Assembly (NCBI GenBank): GCA_025927765.1
Contig: JAICKU010000014.1
Span: 1 to 58,484, forward strand
Direction: 5' to 3'
DNA length: 58,484 nt
Source of the DNA: Burkholderiales bacterium
GTDB taxonomy: Bacteria > Pseudomonadota > Gammaproteobacteria > Burkholderiales > Casimicrobiaceae
Below are positions 44,006 through 51,859 of this stretch, one piece after another; position 1 is the stretch's first letter, and every line of letters begins with the position of its first letter. The notes under the pieces were generated by a model. That model saw nothing but the letters and a program-made list of their open reading frames with translations. It was not told the DNA's origin and did no database searches. The position numbers and the translations under genes are program-made.

Positions 44006-44908
44006 ATGAACGCGACGACGACGCATGACGCGACACGACGCCAAAGCCGCGTCGCCCTGTTCTTCGATCTCTTCAAGCTGCGCATCGGCCTCGTGATCGG
44101 CTTCACGGCGCTCGCGGGCCTCGCCGTCGCGCCGGGACCGATGCCGTCAGCGTGGCGCATGGCGCTCCTGGTCTTCGCGGTCGTCGCGTCGTCGGCCGCC
44201 GCCGGCGCCTTCAATCAATACGTCGAGCGCGACATCGACGAGCGCATGGCGCGCACGCGACGCCGTCCGTTCGTCACCGGCCGTCTCGTGCATTCGCGCC
44301 GCTGGCTCGCGCTGATCGTGCTCATGTGCGCCGCCTCGGTGGCGCTCGCCGCGTTCGTCGCCAATGCGATGGCGGCGCTCTATACGTTCCTCGGCGCCTT
44401 CGTCTACGGCGTCGTCTACACCGTCTGGCTCAAGCGCCGTACGCCGATGAACATCGTCGTCGGCGGCCTCGCCGGCAGCTTCGCCGTGCTGGCGGGCGCC
44501 GCGGCCGTGACGCCCGGCGGTCTCGGCGCCGTGCCGCTGTGGCTCGCCGTGGTGCTGTTCCTGTGGACGCCGCCGCATTTCTGGAGCCTCGCGATCGCCT
44601 GCCGCGGCGACTACGAGGCGGCCGGCGTGCCGATGCTGCCCGCCGTCGTCGGCGACGTGCGCGCCGCGCGCGCGGTGCTCGTCGGGACCGTGCTGCTCGT
44701 CGCCGCATCGATTGTGCCGGCGCGGGTCGGCCTCTCGTGGATCTACGGCATCACCGCTGCGGCGAGCGGCGCGTACTTCCTGTGGAAGAGCGTGCTGCTC
44801 GTGCGCGATCCCTGCCGGAAGACCGCCATGGCGAATTTCCACGCGTCGCTCGTGCAGCTGACGCTGCTCCTGTCCGCGGCAATCGCCGATGCGCTGCTCG
44901 TTGCATGA
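44006..44908 (+). CDS. ctaB: Protoheme IX farnesyltransferase (heme O synthase)
   Basis: 300 residues, nine or so helices of the UbiA superfamily. The Asp-rich motif NQYVERDIDERMARTRRRP and the YTVWLKRRTPMNIVVGGLAG loop are typical of CtaB/CyoE. It converts heme B to heme O. Its place between subunit I and SenC suggests that the linked heme-copper enzyme uses heme O or A in its active site, which is not usual for classical cNOR and qNOR (heme b3). Its 3' end overlaps senC by 20 bases. Confidence 0.92.
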   Translation: MNATTTHDATRRQSRVALFFDLFKLRIGLVIGFTALAGLAVAPGPMPSAWRMALLVFAVVASSAAAGAFNQYVERDIDERMARTRRRPFVTGRLVHSRRWLALIVLMCAASVALAAFVANAMAALYTFLGAFVYGVVYTVWLKRRTPMNIVVGGLAGSFAVLAGAAAVTPGGLGAVPLWLAVVLFLWTPPHFWSLAIACRGDYEAAGVPMLPAVVGDVRAARAVLVGTVLLVAASIVPARVGLSWIYGITAAASGAYFLWKSVLLVRDPCRKTAMANFHASLVQLTLLLSAAIADALLVA

Positions 44909-45704
44909 GCGCCTGATCGCGCTGATCGTCCTCGCGCTCGTCGCGATCCCTGCCGTCGCGCTCGACGGCGACGCGGCGATGCGGCAAAGCCGCGCCGCGA
45001 TCGGCCGCACGCCGGCCGACTACGCGTTCACCGACGCCCATGGGCGCCGCGTGCAGCTCGCCGATTTACGTGGCAGGCCGCTCCTCGTGAGCTTCGTGTA
45101 CACCGGTTGCGGACAGGTGTGTCCGACGACGACGCGCTACCTGGACAAGGCCGTGCAGGAGGCAGCGGCCACGCTCGGCGACGACGCGTTCCACGTCGCG
45201 ACGATCGGCTTCAACTTGCCGTTCGACAACGTCGAGGCGATGCGCCAGTTCGCGAAGCACCAGGGCATCGACCGCGCGCAATGGAAGTTCCTGTCACCGG
45301 ACGCGGGCAGTGTGGAGCGCCTGACCGCCGACTTCGGCTTCTCGTACGAGGCGAGCACCGGCGGCTTCGATCACGTCACGCAGGTGTCGGTCGTCGACGG
45401 GAACGGGCGCATCGTCCAGCAGCTCTACGGCGAGTCGTTCGATCCGAAGCTGCTCGTATCCGCGGTGCGCAACGCCACGATCGGAGCGCCCGTCGTGCCG
45501 CAGGATCTGTCCGATCTCGTCTCGCGCGTGCGCATCCTCTGCACCGTCTACGACCCGCGCACCGGCACCTATCGTCTCGACTACAGCCTGTTCATCGAGA
45601 TCTTCGCGGGCCTCACGGTGCTCGGCGCCACGCTGACGTACCTGACGCGCGAATGGCGGCGTCAACGATCGGGGTCAGGGCAAAAAGCGCGCTCTTTGCC
45701 CTGA
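44889..45704 (+). CDS. senC: SCO1/SenC copper chaperone
   Basis: 271 residues. An N-terminal signal (LIALIVLALVAIPAVALDG) is followed by a thioredoxin-like domain with copper ligands Cys74-x3-Cys78 (TGCGQVCPTT) and His162 (GGFDHVTQVS). A C-terminal helix (LFIEIFAGLTVLGATLTYL) anchors it. It inserts copper into the CuA site. The last residues and TGA stop are encoded by the GGGTCAG palindrome at 45664, giving the odd tail SGSGQKARSLP. ATG 44889 overlaps ctaB; TTG 44901 is an alternative start. Confidence 0.92.
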   Translation: MRCSLHERLIALIVLALVAIPAVALDGDAAMRQSRAAIGRTPADYAFTDAHGRRVQLADLRGRPLLVSFVYTGCGQVCPTTTRYLDKAVQEAAATLGDDAFHVATIGFNLPFDNVEAMRQFAKHQGIDRAQWKFLSPDAGSVERLTADFGFSYEASTGGFDHVTQVSVVDGNGRIVQQLYGESFDPKLLVSAVRNATIGAPVVPQDLSDLVSRVRILCTVYDPRTGTYRLDYSLFIEIFAGLTVLGATLTYLTREWRRQRSGSGQKARSLP

Positions 45705-45715
45705 CCCCGATCGTT
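45664..45715. repeat. GGGTCAG palindrome, copy 4, near-perfect 52-base hairpin
   Basis: Two 26-base arms (outer AACGATCGGGGTCAGGGCAA) pair with a single A/C mismatch and essentially no spacer. It contains the senC stop codon and abuts the FNR box at 45715. It would be a very strong hairpin between the two respiratory operons, suited to end or protect the first transcript. Confidence 0.85.
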
Positions 45716-45728
45716 TGATCCACGTCAT
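45715..45728 (+). promoter_or_regulatory. FNR/DNR box of the cytochrome b fusion operon
   Basis: TTGATCCACGTCAT. TAGCAT at 45751-45756 is the -10 candidate. The box centre lies 41.5 bp before 45763, the A of the ATG, so the predicted transcript would be leaderless; no Shine-Dalgarno sequence precedes the ATG. Confidence 0.7.
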
Positions 45729-45762
45729 GTCGAAAGGTGCACGGCGCGCCTAGCATTCACGC

Positions 45763-47709
45763 ATGCTGAGCGCGATCCAGCACGGCGGGCAGTTTCTCTT
45801 CCTTCGCCTCGAGCGCCTTTTCAATCGCGCGTTCGGCGAGGCGAACAACCCGCTCTACTACCTCGGCGCGATCACGTACTTCCTGTTCTGGATCGTCGTC
45901 GCCAGCGGGCTCTACCTGTACATCTTCTTCAAGACCGGCGTGCATGAAGCGAACGCGTCGGTCGAGCACCTGACGCACGACCCGTGGTACGTCGGCGGCG
46001 TGATGCGGAGCCTGCACCGCTACGCGTCGGACGGCCTCGTACTCGGCATGCTGCTGCACGTCACGCGCCATTTCACGTTCGACCGCTACCGCAGCTTCCG
46101 CTGGTTCTCGTGGATCACCGGCGTCGTCGTGCTGTGGCTCGTCTACGTGTCGGGCATCAACGGCTACATGCTGCCGTGGGATCGGCTGGCGCAGTTCGTC
46201 ACCGTCGGCACCGCCGAATGGCTCGACTGGCTGCCCGTGTTCAACGGCACGCTGATCCGCAACTTCATCTTCGAAGGCGCGGTCAACGACCGGCTCTTCT
46301 CGCTGCTGTCGTTCCTCCACATCGGCTTCCCGCTCGGCGTGCTCGCGCTGCTGTGGATCCACACGCAGCGCGTTCCGGGAGCCCGGACCAATCCGCCGCG
46401 GCCGATCATGGCGTGGCTCGTCGGCTCGCTCGTCGTGCTGTCGCTGCTGAAGCCGGCGCTCTCCCAGGGCATCGCGAACCTCGACACGGTGCCCGCTTCG
46501 ATCGATGTCGACTGGTTCTACCTGCCGATCTTTCCGCTGTTCTATCGCTGGTCGGTGGGCCACGTGTGGCTGCTGGTCGGCGTGGGAACGCTCCTGTTCG
46601 TGCTGCTGCCGTGGCTGCCGCCGAAGCGCCGCGGCAGGAACGAGTTCCACGTGATGGTGCACCCCGACAATCGCATCGTCGCGGCGCAGCCGGGCGAAAC
46701 GCTGCTCGACGCCGCGCTGCGCGACGAGATCGCCTTCCCGTTCGACTGCCGCAACGGGGGATGCGGCGTCTGCACGTGCACGCTGCTGTCCGGCCGTGTC
46801 GACTACGGCATCTACCAGTCGACGGCGTTGACGAAGGACGAGATCGCCGCGGGCAAGGCGCTGGCGTGCTGCGCGACGCCGCTCTCGGATGTCGAGATCG
46901 AGTACGTGCCGCAGCAGGCGGGGGCGGCACGCGCAGTCCCGAAGCATCGCGCGCAGGTGATCGAGCTCCGGCCTCTGGCCGACGACGTGATGCTCGTGCG
47001 CCTCGCACTGCTCGGCGAGCCCCCGCTTCGCTTCTACGCGGGCCAGTACCTGAACGTGCTGCTCGACGATGGCGAGAAGCGCAGCTTCTCGTTCGCGACG
47101 GCGCCGCACGACACCAAAGCGATCGAGCTGCACGTGCGCTACGTGCCGGGCGGCAAGTTCACGACGCGCGTCTTCCAGCAGATGAAGGTCGGCGACGTGA
47201 TCGAGTTCGAGGGACCGCAGGGCTCGTTCTTCCTGCGCGAGGACAGCGACAAGCCCATCGTGTTCGTTGCCGGCGCCACCGGGTTCGCGCCGGTCAAGAG
47301 CATGCTCGAGCACGCGTTCCACGCCGGGATCACGCGGCCGATGGTGCTGTACTGGGGCGTGCGCGCGAAGAAGGACCTGTACCTCGGCGACCTCGCGCAG
47401 CAATGGACGCGCGACCATTCGAATTTTCGCTTCGTTCCGGTGTTGTCCGAACCCACGCCCGGGGATCACTGGGACGGTCGAACGGGCCTCGTGCACGAAG
47501 CGATCCTCGCCGACTACCCCGATCTCTCGGGACACCAGCTCTATGCGTGCGGCTCGGTGCGAATGGTCGAGTCCGCGCATCCGGCGTTCGCGGCGCACGG
47601 CCTGTCGCAGGACGACTGCTTCTCCGACGCGTTCCGGCTCGCGCCACAACGGCCGCGAACGAGCGACCAGTCGGAGCTGGTGCGCCTCGGCGGGGTCGAA
47701 GTGGCATGA
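45763..47709 (+). CDS. Cytochrome b / [2Fe-2S] ferredoxin / FAD-NAD(P)H reductase fusion
   Basis: 648 residues, three modules. Residues about 1-290 form a cytochrome b (b/b6 N-terminal type) with both bis-His pairs: LHRYASDG...LLHVTRH and LHIGFPLG...WIHTQR, each 14 residues apart. Residues about 295-380 form a plant-type ferredoxin with Cys329, Cys334, Cys337 and a distal CC near 370. Residues about 385-648 form an FNR-like reductase with RSFSFATAP (FAD) and FVAGATGFAPVKSM (nicotinamide). Electrons could run NAD(P)H - FAD - 2Fe-2S - two b hemes - quinone or a partner enzyme. I know no characterised protein with this architecture. First gene of the second FNR-boxed operon. Confidence 0.88.
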   Translation: MLSAIQHGGQFLFLRLERLFNRAFGEANNPLYYLGAITYFLFWIVVASGLYLYIFFKTGVHEANASVEHLTHDPWYVGGVMRSLHRYASDGLVLGMLLHVTRHFTFDRYRSFRWFSWITGVVVLWLVYVSGINGYMLPWDRLAQFVTVGTAEWLDWLPVFNGTLIRNFIFEGAVNDRLFSLLSFLHIGFPLGVLALLWIHTQRVPGARTNPPRPIMAWLVGSLVVLSLLKPALSQGIANLDTVPASIDVDWFYLPIFPLFYRWSVGHVWLLVGVGTLLFVLLPWLPPKRRGRNEFHVMVHPDNRIVAAQPGETLLDAALRDEIAFPFDCRNGGCGVCTCTLLSGRVDYGIYQSTALTKDEIAAGKALACCATPLSDVEIEYVPQQAGAARAVPKHRAQVIELRPLADDVMLVRLALLGEPPLRFYAGQYLNVLLDDGEKRSFSFATAPHDTKAIELHVRYVPGGKFTTRVFQQMKVGDVIEFEGPQGSFFLREDSDKPIVFVAGATGFAPVKSMLEHAFHAGITRPMVLYWGVRAKKDLYLGDLAQQWTRDHSNFRFVPVLSEPTPGDHWDGRTGLVHEAILADYPDLSGHQLYACGSVRMVESAHPAFAAHGLSQDDCFSDAFRLAPQRPRTSDQSELVRLGGVEVA

Positions 47710-48209
47710 AACGCGTGCTCCGCTACGCCGCGCAGGCGATCCTGTACGCCGCCTTCGTCGGCGTTATCGGCTACTTCTCGAACCAGCCGGCCTACGAGCA
47801 TCTGCCGGCCAGCGATGCGCTGCTGAAGGTGTCGCTGTCGCACGCCGGCGCTCGCAAGGAAGCATGTCACGAGCGCTCGGCCGAGGAACTCGCGAAGCTC
47901 GCGCCGAACATGCGCGCGCAGACGGTGTGTCCGCGCGAGCGCGTGCCAGTCGTCGTCGACGTCGAACTCGACGGTGCGCGCCTCTTCCACGTCGTCGCCC
48001 CGCCTTCGGGGCTCGCCAGGGACGGCGCGTCGACGATCTATCGCCGGCTCCCGATCGTCGCGGGGGAACACCGCATCACCGCACGCCTGTCCGACACGCC
48101 CGACGGCACGTTCCATTACACGCACGACGCGACGCTGAACCTGCCGCCGGGTCGCGTGGTCGTCGTGGACTTCGATCCCACGCAAGGCGGCTTCGTCATC
48201 CGAAGCTGA
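47706..48209 (+). CDS. Unknown membrane-anchored periplasmic protein
   Basis: 167 residues. The ATG overlaps the fusion gene stop by 4 bases. One N-terminal helix (LRYAAQAILYAAFVGVIGYF), then a periplasmic domain with two Cys (KEACHERS and AQTVCPRE) that could form a disulfide, and beta-rich segments such as RLPIVAGEHRITARLSD and PPGRVVVVDFDPTQGGFVI. I do not recognise it. Its tight coupling to the cytochrome b fusion and the following heme-copper subunit suggests an assembly factor or accessory subunit of that complex. Confidence 0.75.
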   Translation: MKRVLRYAAQAILYAAFVGVIGYFSNQPAYEHLPASDALLKVSLSHAGARKEACHERSAEELAKLAPNMRAQTVCPRERVPVVVDVELDGARLFHVVAPPSGLARDGASTIYRRLPIVAGEHRITARLSDTPDGTFHYTHDATLNLPPGRVVVVDFDPTQGGFVIRS

Positions 48210-48225
48210 CGCACGGTGACGCGTC

Positions 48226-49674
48226 ATGCATGACTCCTGGCTCGACTGCCCGCTCCGCGCCTCGGACGCGTTTCGCACGACACGCGCGGCCACGCCGGCG
48301 GCGCGCTACCGGCTCGACATTCCTACAGATGCACGGCAAGCACTCGCGACACGCTGGCTCGGCCTCGGGCTCGCCGCGCTGATCGCCGCGGGGGTGCTGT
48401 CGATCCTTCTGGTGCTCTCGCGTACACCGGGCATCGCGCGCGTGCTGCCCGTGGCGGATTTCTTCCAGGTCGCACTCGTCGCGCATGTCGATCTATCGGT
48501 GCTCGTGTGGTTCTGCGCGTTCGCCGGCATGCTGTGGACGCTGAACAGCGCGCCACGCGCCCTGCGCGTCGCGACGTGGGGCTTCGCGCTCGTCGCCGCG
48601 GGCACGGCGGCGATCGCGCTCGCGCCGTTCGCCGGTGCGGGCCGGCCGGTGATGGCGAACTACATCCCGGTGCTCGACGAGCCGATCTTCCTCGCGGGCC
48701 TCGTCGTCGTCGCGCTCGGCGTGGCCGTCGTCGTGCTGCGCGGCATGGCCACGTCGCTGCCCGTGCGCCTGCGCCTCGACGGCGGCGACGCGCTGCGCTT
48801 CGGGCTCAACGCCTCGCTCGTCGCAACTGCAGTCGCCCTCCTCGCGTTCGTCGCGTCGTTCGCGGCGGCGCCGTCGTCGCTCGCGCCGAAGGCGTACTAC
48901 GAATTGCTGTTCTGGGGCGGCGGACACGTGCTGCAGTTCACGTGGACCCTCCTGATGCTGGTCGCGTGGCTGTGGCTCGCCGATGCCACGGGCGCGCGCG
49001 TGCCGCTGTCGCCGCGTGTGGTGACGCTGCTGTTCGGCATCGGCCTCGCATCGGTGTTCGCCACGCCGCTCATCTATCTCGCGCACGACGTCGGCTCGAT
49101 CGAGCATCATCGACTGCTCACGTGGCTGATGCGCTTCGGCGGCGGACTCGCGATTCCCCCCGTCGCCGCAGCCGTCGTGCTCGCGCTCGCGCGGCATCGT
49201 CATGTCGCCGACGACGCGAAGCCGCTGCGCGCATCGCTCGTCGCGTCGCTCGTGCTGTTCTGCGCCGGCGGCGGGATCGGCTTCCTGATCTCGGGCAGCA
49301 ACGTGAAGATCCCGGCGCATTACCACGGCTGCATCGTCGGCGTGACCATCGCGCTGATGGGGCTCGCTTACCTGCTGCTGCCGAAGCTCGGCTTCGCGCG
49401 GCCGTCGGGGCGCCTCGCGACGTGGCAGCCCTGCATCTACGGCGGCGGGCAGTTGCTGCACATCGCGGGGCTCGTGTGGTCCGGCGGTTACGGCGTGCAG
49501 CGCAAGGTCGCAGGCAGTGAGCAGGTGCTGCGCACGACGCAGGAGATCGCCGGGATGGGCTTGATGGGACTCGGCGGCTTGATCGCGGTGATCGGCGGCA
49601 TCCTGTTCGTGGCCGTCATGGTGAACGCCATGTGGTATCGCGTCGACGCGGCGCCCCTCGACCTCGTGCGATGA
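48226..49674 (+). CDS. Second, divergent heme-copper oxidase superfamily subunit I (putative NO reductase)
   Basis: 482 residues, about 12 helices. All six expected His are found: His87 (VAHVDLS), His234 (WGGGHVLQF), His294-His295 (SIEHHRLL), His365 and His367 (PAHYHGC). Helix VI has G-G-G-H-V-L-Q (Gln237) in place of HPEVY, with no Tyr three or four residues after the His. This is not an O2-reductase active site and also differs from the HSSQQ protein at 42203. A GGGHxxQ pattern recalls the eNOR-type proteins as I remember them, but this needs phylogeny. No CuA subunit accompanies it; the cytochrome b fusion may be its electron donor. The stop overlaps ctaA. Confidence 0.8.
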   Translation: MHDSWLDCPLRASDAFRTTRAATPAARYRLDIPTDARQALATRWLGLGLAALIAAGVLSILLVLSRTPGIARVLPVADFFQVALVAHVDLSVLVWFCAFAGMLWTLNSAPRALRVATWGFALVAAGTAAIALAPFAGAGRPVMANYIPVLDEPIFLAGLVVVALGVAVVVLRGMATSLPVRLRLDGGDALRFGLNASLVATAVALLAFVASFAAAPSSLAPKAYYELLFWGGGHVLQFTWTLLMLVAWLWLADATGARVPLSPRVVTLLFGIGLASVFATPLIYLAHDVGSIEHHRLLTWLMRFGGGLAIPPVAAAVVLALARHRHVADDAKPLRASLVASLVLFCAGGGIGFLISGSNVKIPAHYHGCIVGVTIALMGLAYLLLPKLGFARPSGRLATWQPCIYGGGQLLHIAGLVWSGGYGVQRKVAGSEQVLRTTQEIAGMGLMGLGGLIAVIGGILFVAVMVNAMWYRVDAAPLDLVR

Positions 49675-50666
49675 ACCTATCCATCGCGCCGGGCGTGCCC
49701 GCCGTCGATCGGCGCACAAACGTCGACGTCCCGGCCCAGCGCGTCGTGCGGATCCTCGCCACGCTCGCGGCCGCGCTCGTGCTCGTGATCGTCGTCGCCA
49801 GCGCCTACATGCGGCTTTCGGCCGCCGGACTCTCCTGCAGCGACTGGCCGGCGTGCTACGGGCACATCGCGACGACCGCCGAGCCGACGACGCACTTGCG
49901 GATCGCGCGCGTCGCGCATCGGATCGCCGCCACCGCAGTCGCGGCCATCGTGCTCACGCTCGTCGGCGTCACGCTGGTCGCGCGGCCACGACGCATCGGG
50001 CAGGCGCTGGCCGCGATCGGTGCACTCGGCGTCGTCGTGGGTTTGGCGGTCCTCGGCATCGCCACCTCCAGGCTTGCCGCTGCGCCGCTGCTGCCGGCGG
50101 TGACCCTCGCGAATCTGCTCGGCGGCTTCGTCCTGCTCGCGCTGGTGGTCGCGGTGCGCGCGACGAGCGACCCAATTCGCGTGGTCGTTGCGTCCTGGGT
50201 GCGCACACTCGCCCTCGTCGCGGTCGTCGTCGTCGCGTTGCAGGCCGTCCTGGGCGGCTTCGTCAGCGCGCGCTTCGCGGGGCTCGCGTGCCCCACGTTT
50301 CCACTCTGCGGGGTCGAGGTGCCAACGCGTGCGCTCCCCGCGCTGCTCGACCCGTTCGCCCCCATCGCCGTCGACGCGGCGAACACGATCGTGCGCGCGC
50401 CGGCACTTGCAGCGTTGCAATGGGCGCATCGCGTGGGCGCGCATGCCGTGCTGTTCCTGGCGATCGCGCTCGCGATCGGGCTCGCCCGCGCGCGCCATTT
50501 CGCGCTGGCCACAGCGGCAATCGCGCCCGTGATCGCCGAACTCGCGCTCGGCGTCGGTTCGGTCGTCTTCGATCTGCCGCTCCCCGTCGTGCTGGCGCAC
50601 ACCCTCGTCGCGGCGCTACTGCTCGCGACGCTCGTCGCCGTCGCCCTGCGATGCCGATCATCCTAG
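49671..50666 (+). CDS. ctaA: Heme A synthase (CtaA/COX15 family)
   Basis: 331 residues, eight predicted helices in two four-helix halves. Conserved His residues are in RIARVAHRIAA, LQWAHRVGAH and VLAHTLVAA. Cys pairs GLSCSDWPACYG and GLACPTFPLCG lie in equivalent loops of each half, as in bacterial CtaA. It oxidises the C8 methyl of heme O to the formyl of heme A. It overlaps the second heme-copper subunit gene by 4 bases, arguing that a heme A-like cofactor is built for this cluster. The 3' end overlaps the RES toxin gene by 9 bases. Confidence 0.88.
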   Translation: MNLSIAPGVPAVDRRTNVDVPAQRVVRILATLAAALVLVIVVASAYMRLSAAGLSCSDWPACYGHIATTAEPTTHLRIARVAHRIAATAVAAIVLTLVGVTLVARPRRIGQALAAIGALGVVVGLAVLGIATSRLAAAPLLPAVTLANLLGGFVLLALVVAVRATSDPIRVVVASWVRTLALVAVVVVALQAVLGGFVSARFAGLACPTFPLCGVEVPTRALPALLDPFAPIAVDAANTIVRAPALAALQWAHRVGAHAVLFLAIALAIGLARARHFALATAAIAPVIAELALGVGSVVFDLPLPVVLAHTLVAALLLATLVAVALRCRSS

Positions 50667-51392
50667 CGACGACGGAGCGAACGACAACCACTTTCGTCCC
50701 CGCGGCCGTTCGGCGACGAAGCGATCCCGCAGCGCGTTGACGCGATACGTGAGCCAGGCGCGATGCCTTGGATTCGACAGCCGCGAAGCGCGTAGGACAG
50801 CCGCGTTGGTGCCGTCGCTGCGCGCCGAACGCACGAGCACGCCGTTCTGGCCCTGCTCGTGGAGATAGCGCCCGAGCGCCTGGGTGAACGCATAGCTCGT
50901 GCGATCGACGAGTTGCGGACAGGCGATCTCCCTGCCGCGCAGATCGATCAGCAGCGAGTCGCAGCGCACGTCGAACACGCGCCGCTCGGTGACGATCTCG
51001 CGGTCGAGATCGCCGTAGCTGTCCTGCACGAACCGATACCAGTGCCACGCGGTTTCGAACACCGTCGTCTCGACGTCCAGCGAGCCGTACCACACGCCAT
51101 AGCGCGTGCCGTCGGAAAAGCGTGTCGCCTGCCAGTGCGCGCTGTCGAACGTGTAGCTGATCACGGTGCCATAGTCGAACGGACGCGTGATCAGCGCCGC
51201 ATCCGTCGGCGTGCGGTTCGCGGCTTCCGCGGCAATGGCGACGTCCCAATCGGCGGGATCGGAGGACAGGTCGTCGAACAGGTGCTGCGACGTCCGGATG
51301 CCCGGAATGTTACGAACGAGATCGCCGTGGAAATCGACGTTCGCGGCGAGTAGCTCGGCGAAGTCGGGCGATCGTGGCGGCGCCTTCGTCAC
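50658..51392 (-). CDS. RES-domain toxin
   Basis: 244 residues, GTG start at 51392 directly after the antitoxin stop. The RES fold is recognisable by TRFSDGTRYGVWYGSLDVETTVFETAWHWY (segments TRYGVWYGSLD and ETTVFETAWH) with conserved Arg, Tyr and Glu. Known RES toxins degrade or ADP-ribosylate using NAD+ and deplete the cell of NAD. Organised antitoxin-toxin on the minus strand between the respiratory island and the kor operon. Confidence 0.88.
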   Translation of the reverse strand: MTKAPPRSPDFAELLAANVDFHGDLVRNIPGIRTSQHLFDDLSSDPADWDVAIAAEAANRTPTDAALITRPFDYGTVISYTFDSAHWQATRFSDGTRYGVWYGSLDVETTVFETAWHWYRFVQDSYGDLDREIVTERRVFDVRCDSLLIDLRGREIACPQLVDRTSYAFTQALGRYLHEQGQNGVLVRSARSDGTNAAVLRASRLSNPRHRAWLTYRVNALRDRFVAERPRGRKWLSFAPSSLG

Positions 51393-51815
51393 CTACTCGC
51401 CGCGCAGGAAATCGAGATAGCGTCGCAGCGCGAGCAGGCCCTCGAAGCCATGCCGCACGATCAGGTCGATCGGCCGCGCGCCGAGGCGCCGATTGCCCGT
51501 CGTCATCCATGCATACGCGAGATCGCGATCGTGCGGAAACAGGATGCGCAGCGACTTGTGGATGCCGAGCAGGTGCGACGCGCGATCGAGGAGATCACGG
51601 TCGTCGGCCAGCGGCTCGCCGGCGCGATACCGGACGAGCGTGCTGCGGCTTCCAGGCGAGATGCCGAGCGCTGCTGCTTGCTCGGCCGCGGAAAGGCCCC
51701 AGTGCCCGAACAGCGTCGTGATCATCCGCGCGAGGCGAGCGCGTGCCTCGCGACTCGTCGCATCCACGGCGAGCGTGGGGACGGGGACCGGGCGGGAGGC
51801 TTTCGAGGACCGCAT
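51393..51815 (-). CDS. Xre/MbcA/ParS-type antitoxin
   Basis: 140 residues from ATG 51815. A helix-turn-helix-like N-terminal part (LSAAEQAAALGISPGSRSTLVRYRAGEPL) precedes the C-terminal toxin-binding domain (RPIDLIVRHGFEGLLALRRYLDFLRG), in the usual DUF2384/Xre-MbcA-ParS order that partners RES toxins. An operator palindrome lies immediately upstream, consistent with autoregulation. Confidence 0.88.
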   Translation of the reverse strand: MRSSKASRPVPVPTLAVDATSREARARLARMITTLFGHWGLSAAEQAAALGISPGSRSTLVRYRAGEPLADDRDLLDRASHLLGIHKSLRILFPHDRDLAYAWMTTGNRRLGARPIDLIVRHGFEGLLALRRYLDFLRGE

Positions 51816-51820
51816 ATGGA

Positions 51821-51845
51821 AACTGATACATGCATTGTACCAGTT
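51821..51845 (-). promoter_or_regulatory. Palindromic operator and extended -10 promoter of the TA pair
   Basis: Arms AACTGATACA and TGTACCAGTT around a 5-base TGCAT centre match at nine of ten positions. On the minus strand the right arm contains TGGTACAAT, an extended -10 element, so binding by the antitoxin would cover the promoter. It ends 6 bases before the antitoxin ATG. Confidence 0.7.
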
Positions 51846-51859
51846 TGAACAGCCCGCCA

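Noticed and set aside
42143-44044. 633-codon minus-strand frame opposite the NorY-like gene
   Set aside because: Composition (Asp/Arg/His-rich, no hydrophobic segments) is typical of the mirror of a membrane-protein gene in GC-rich DNA.
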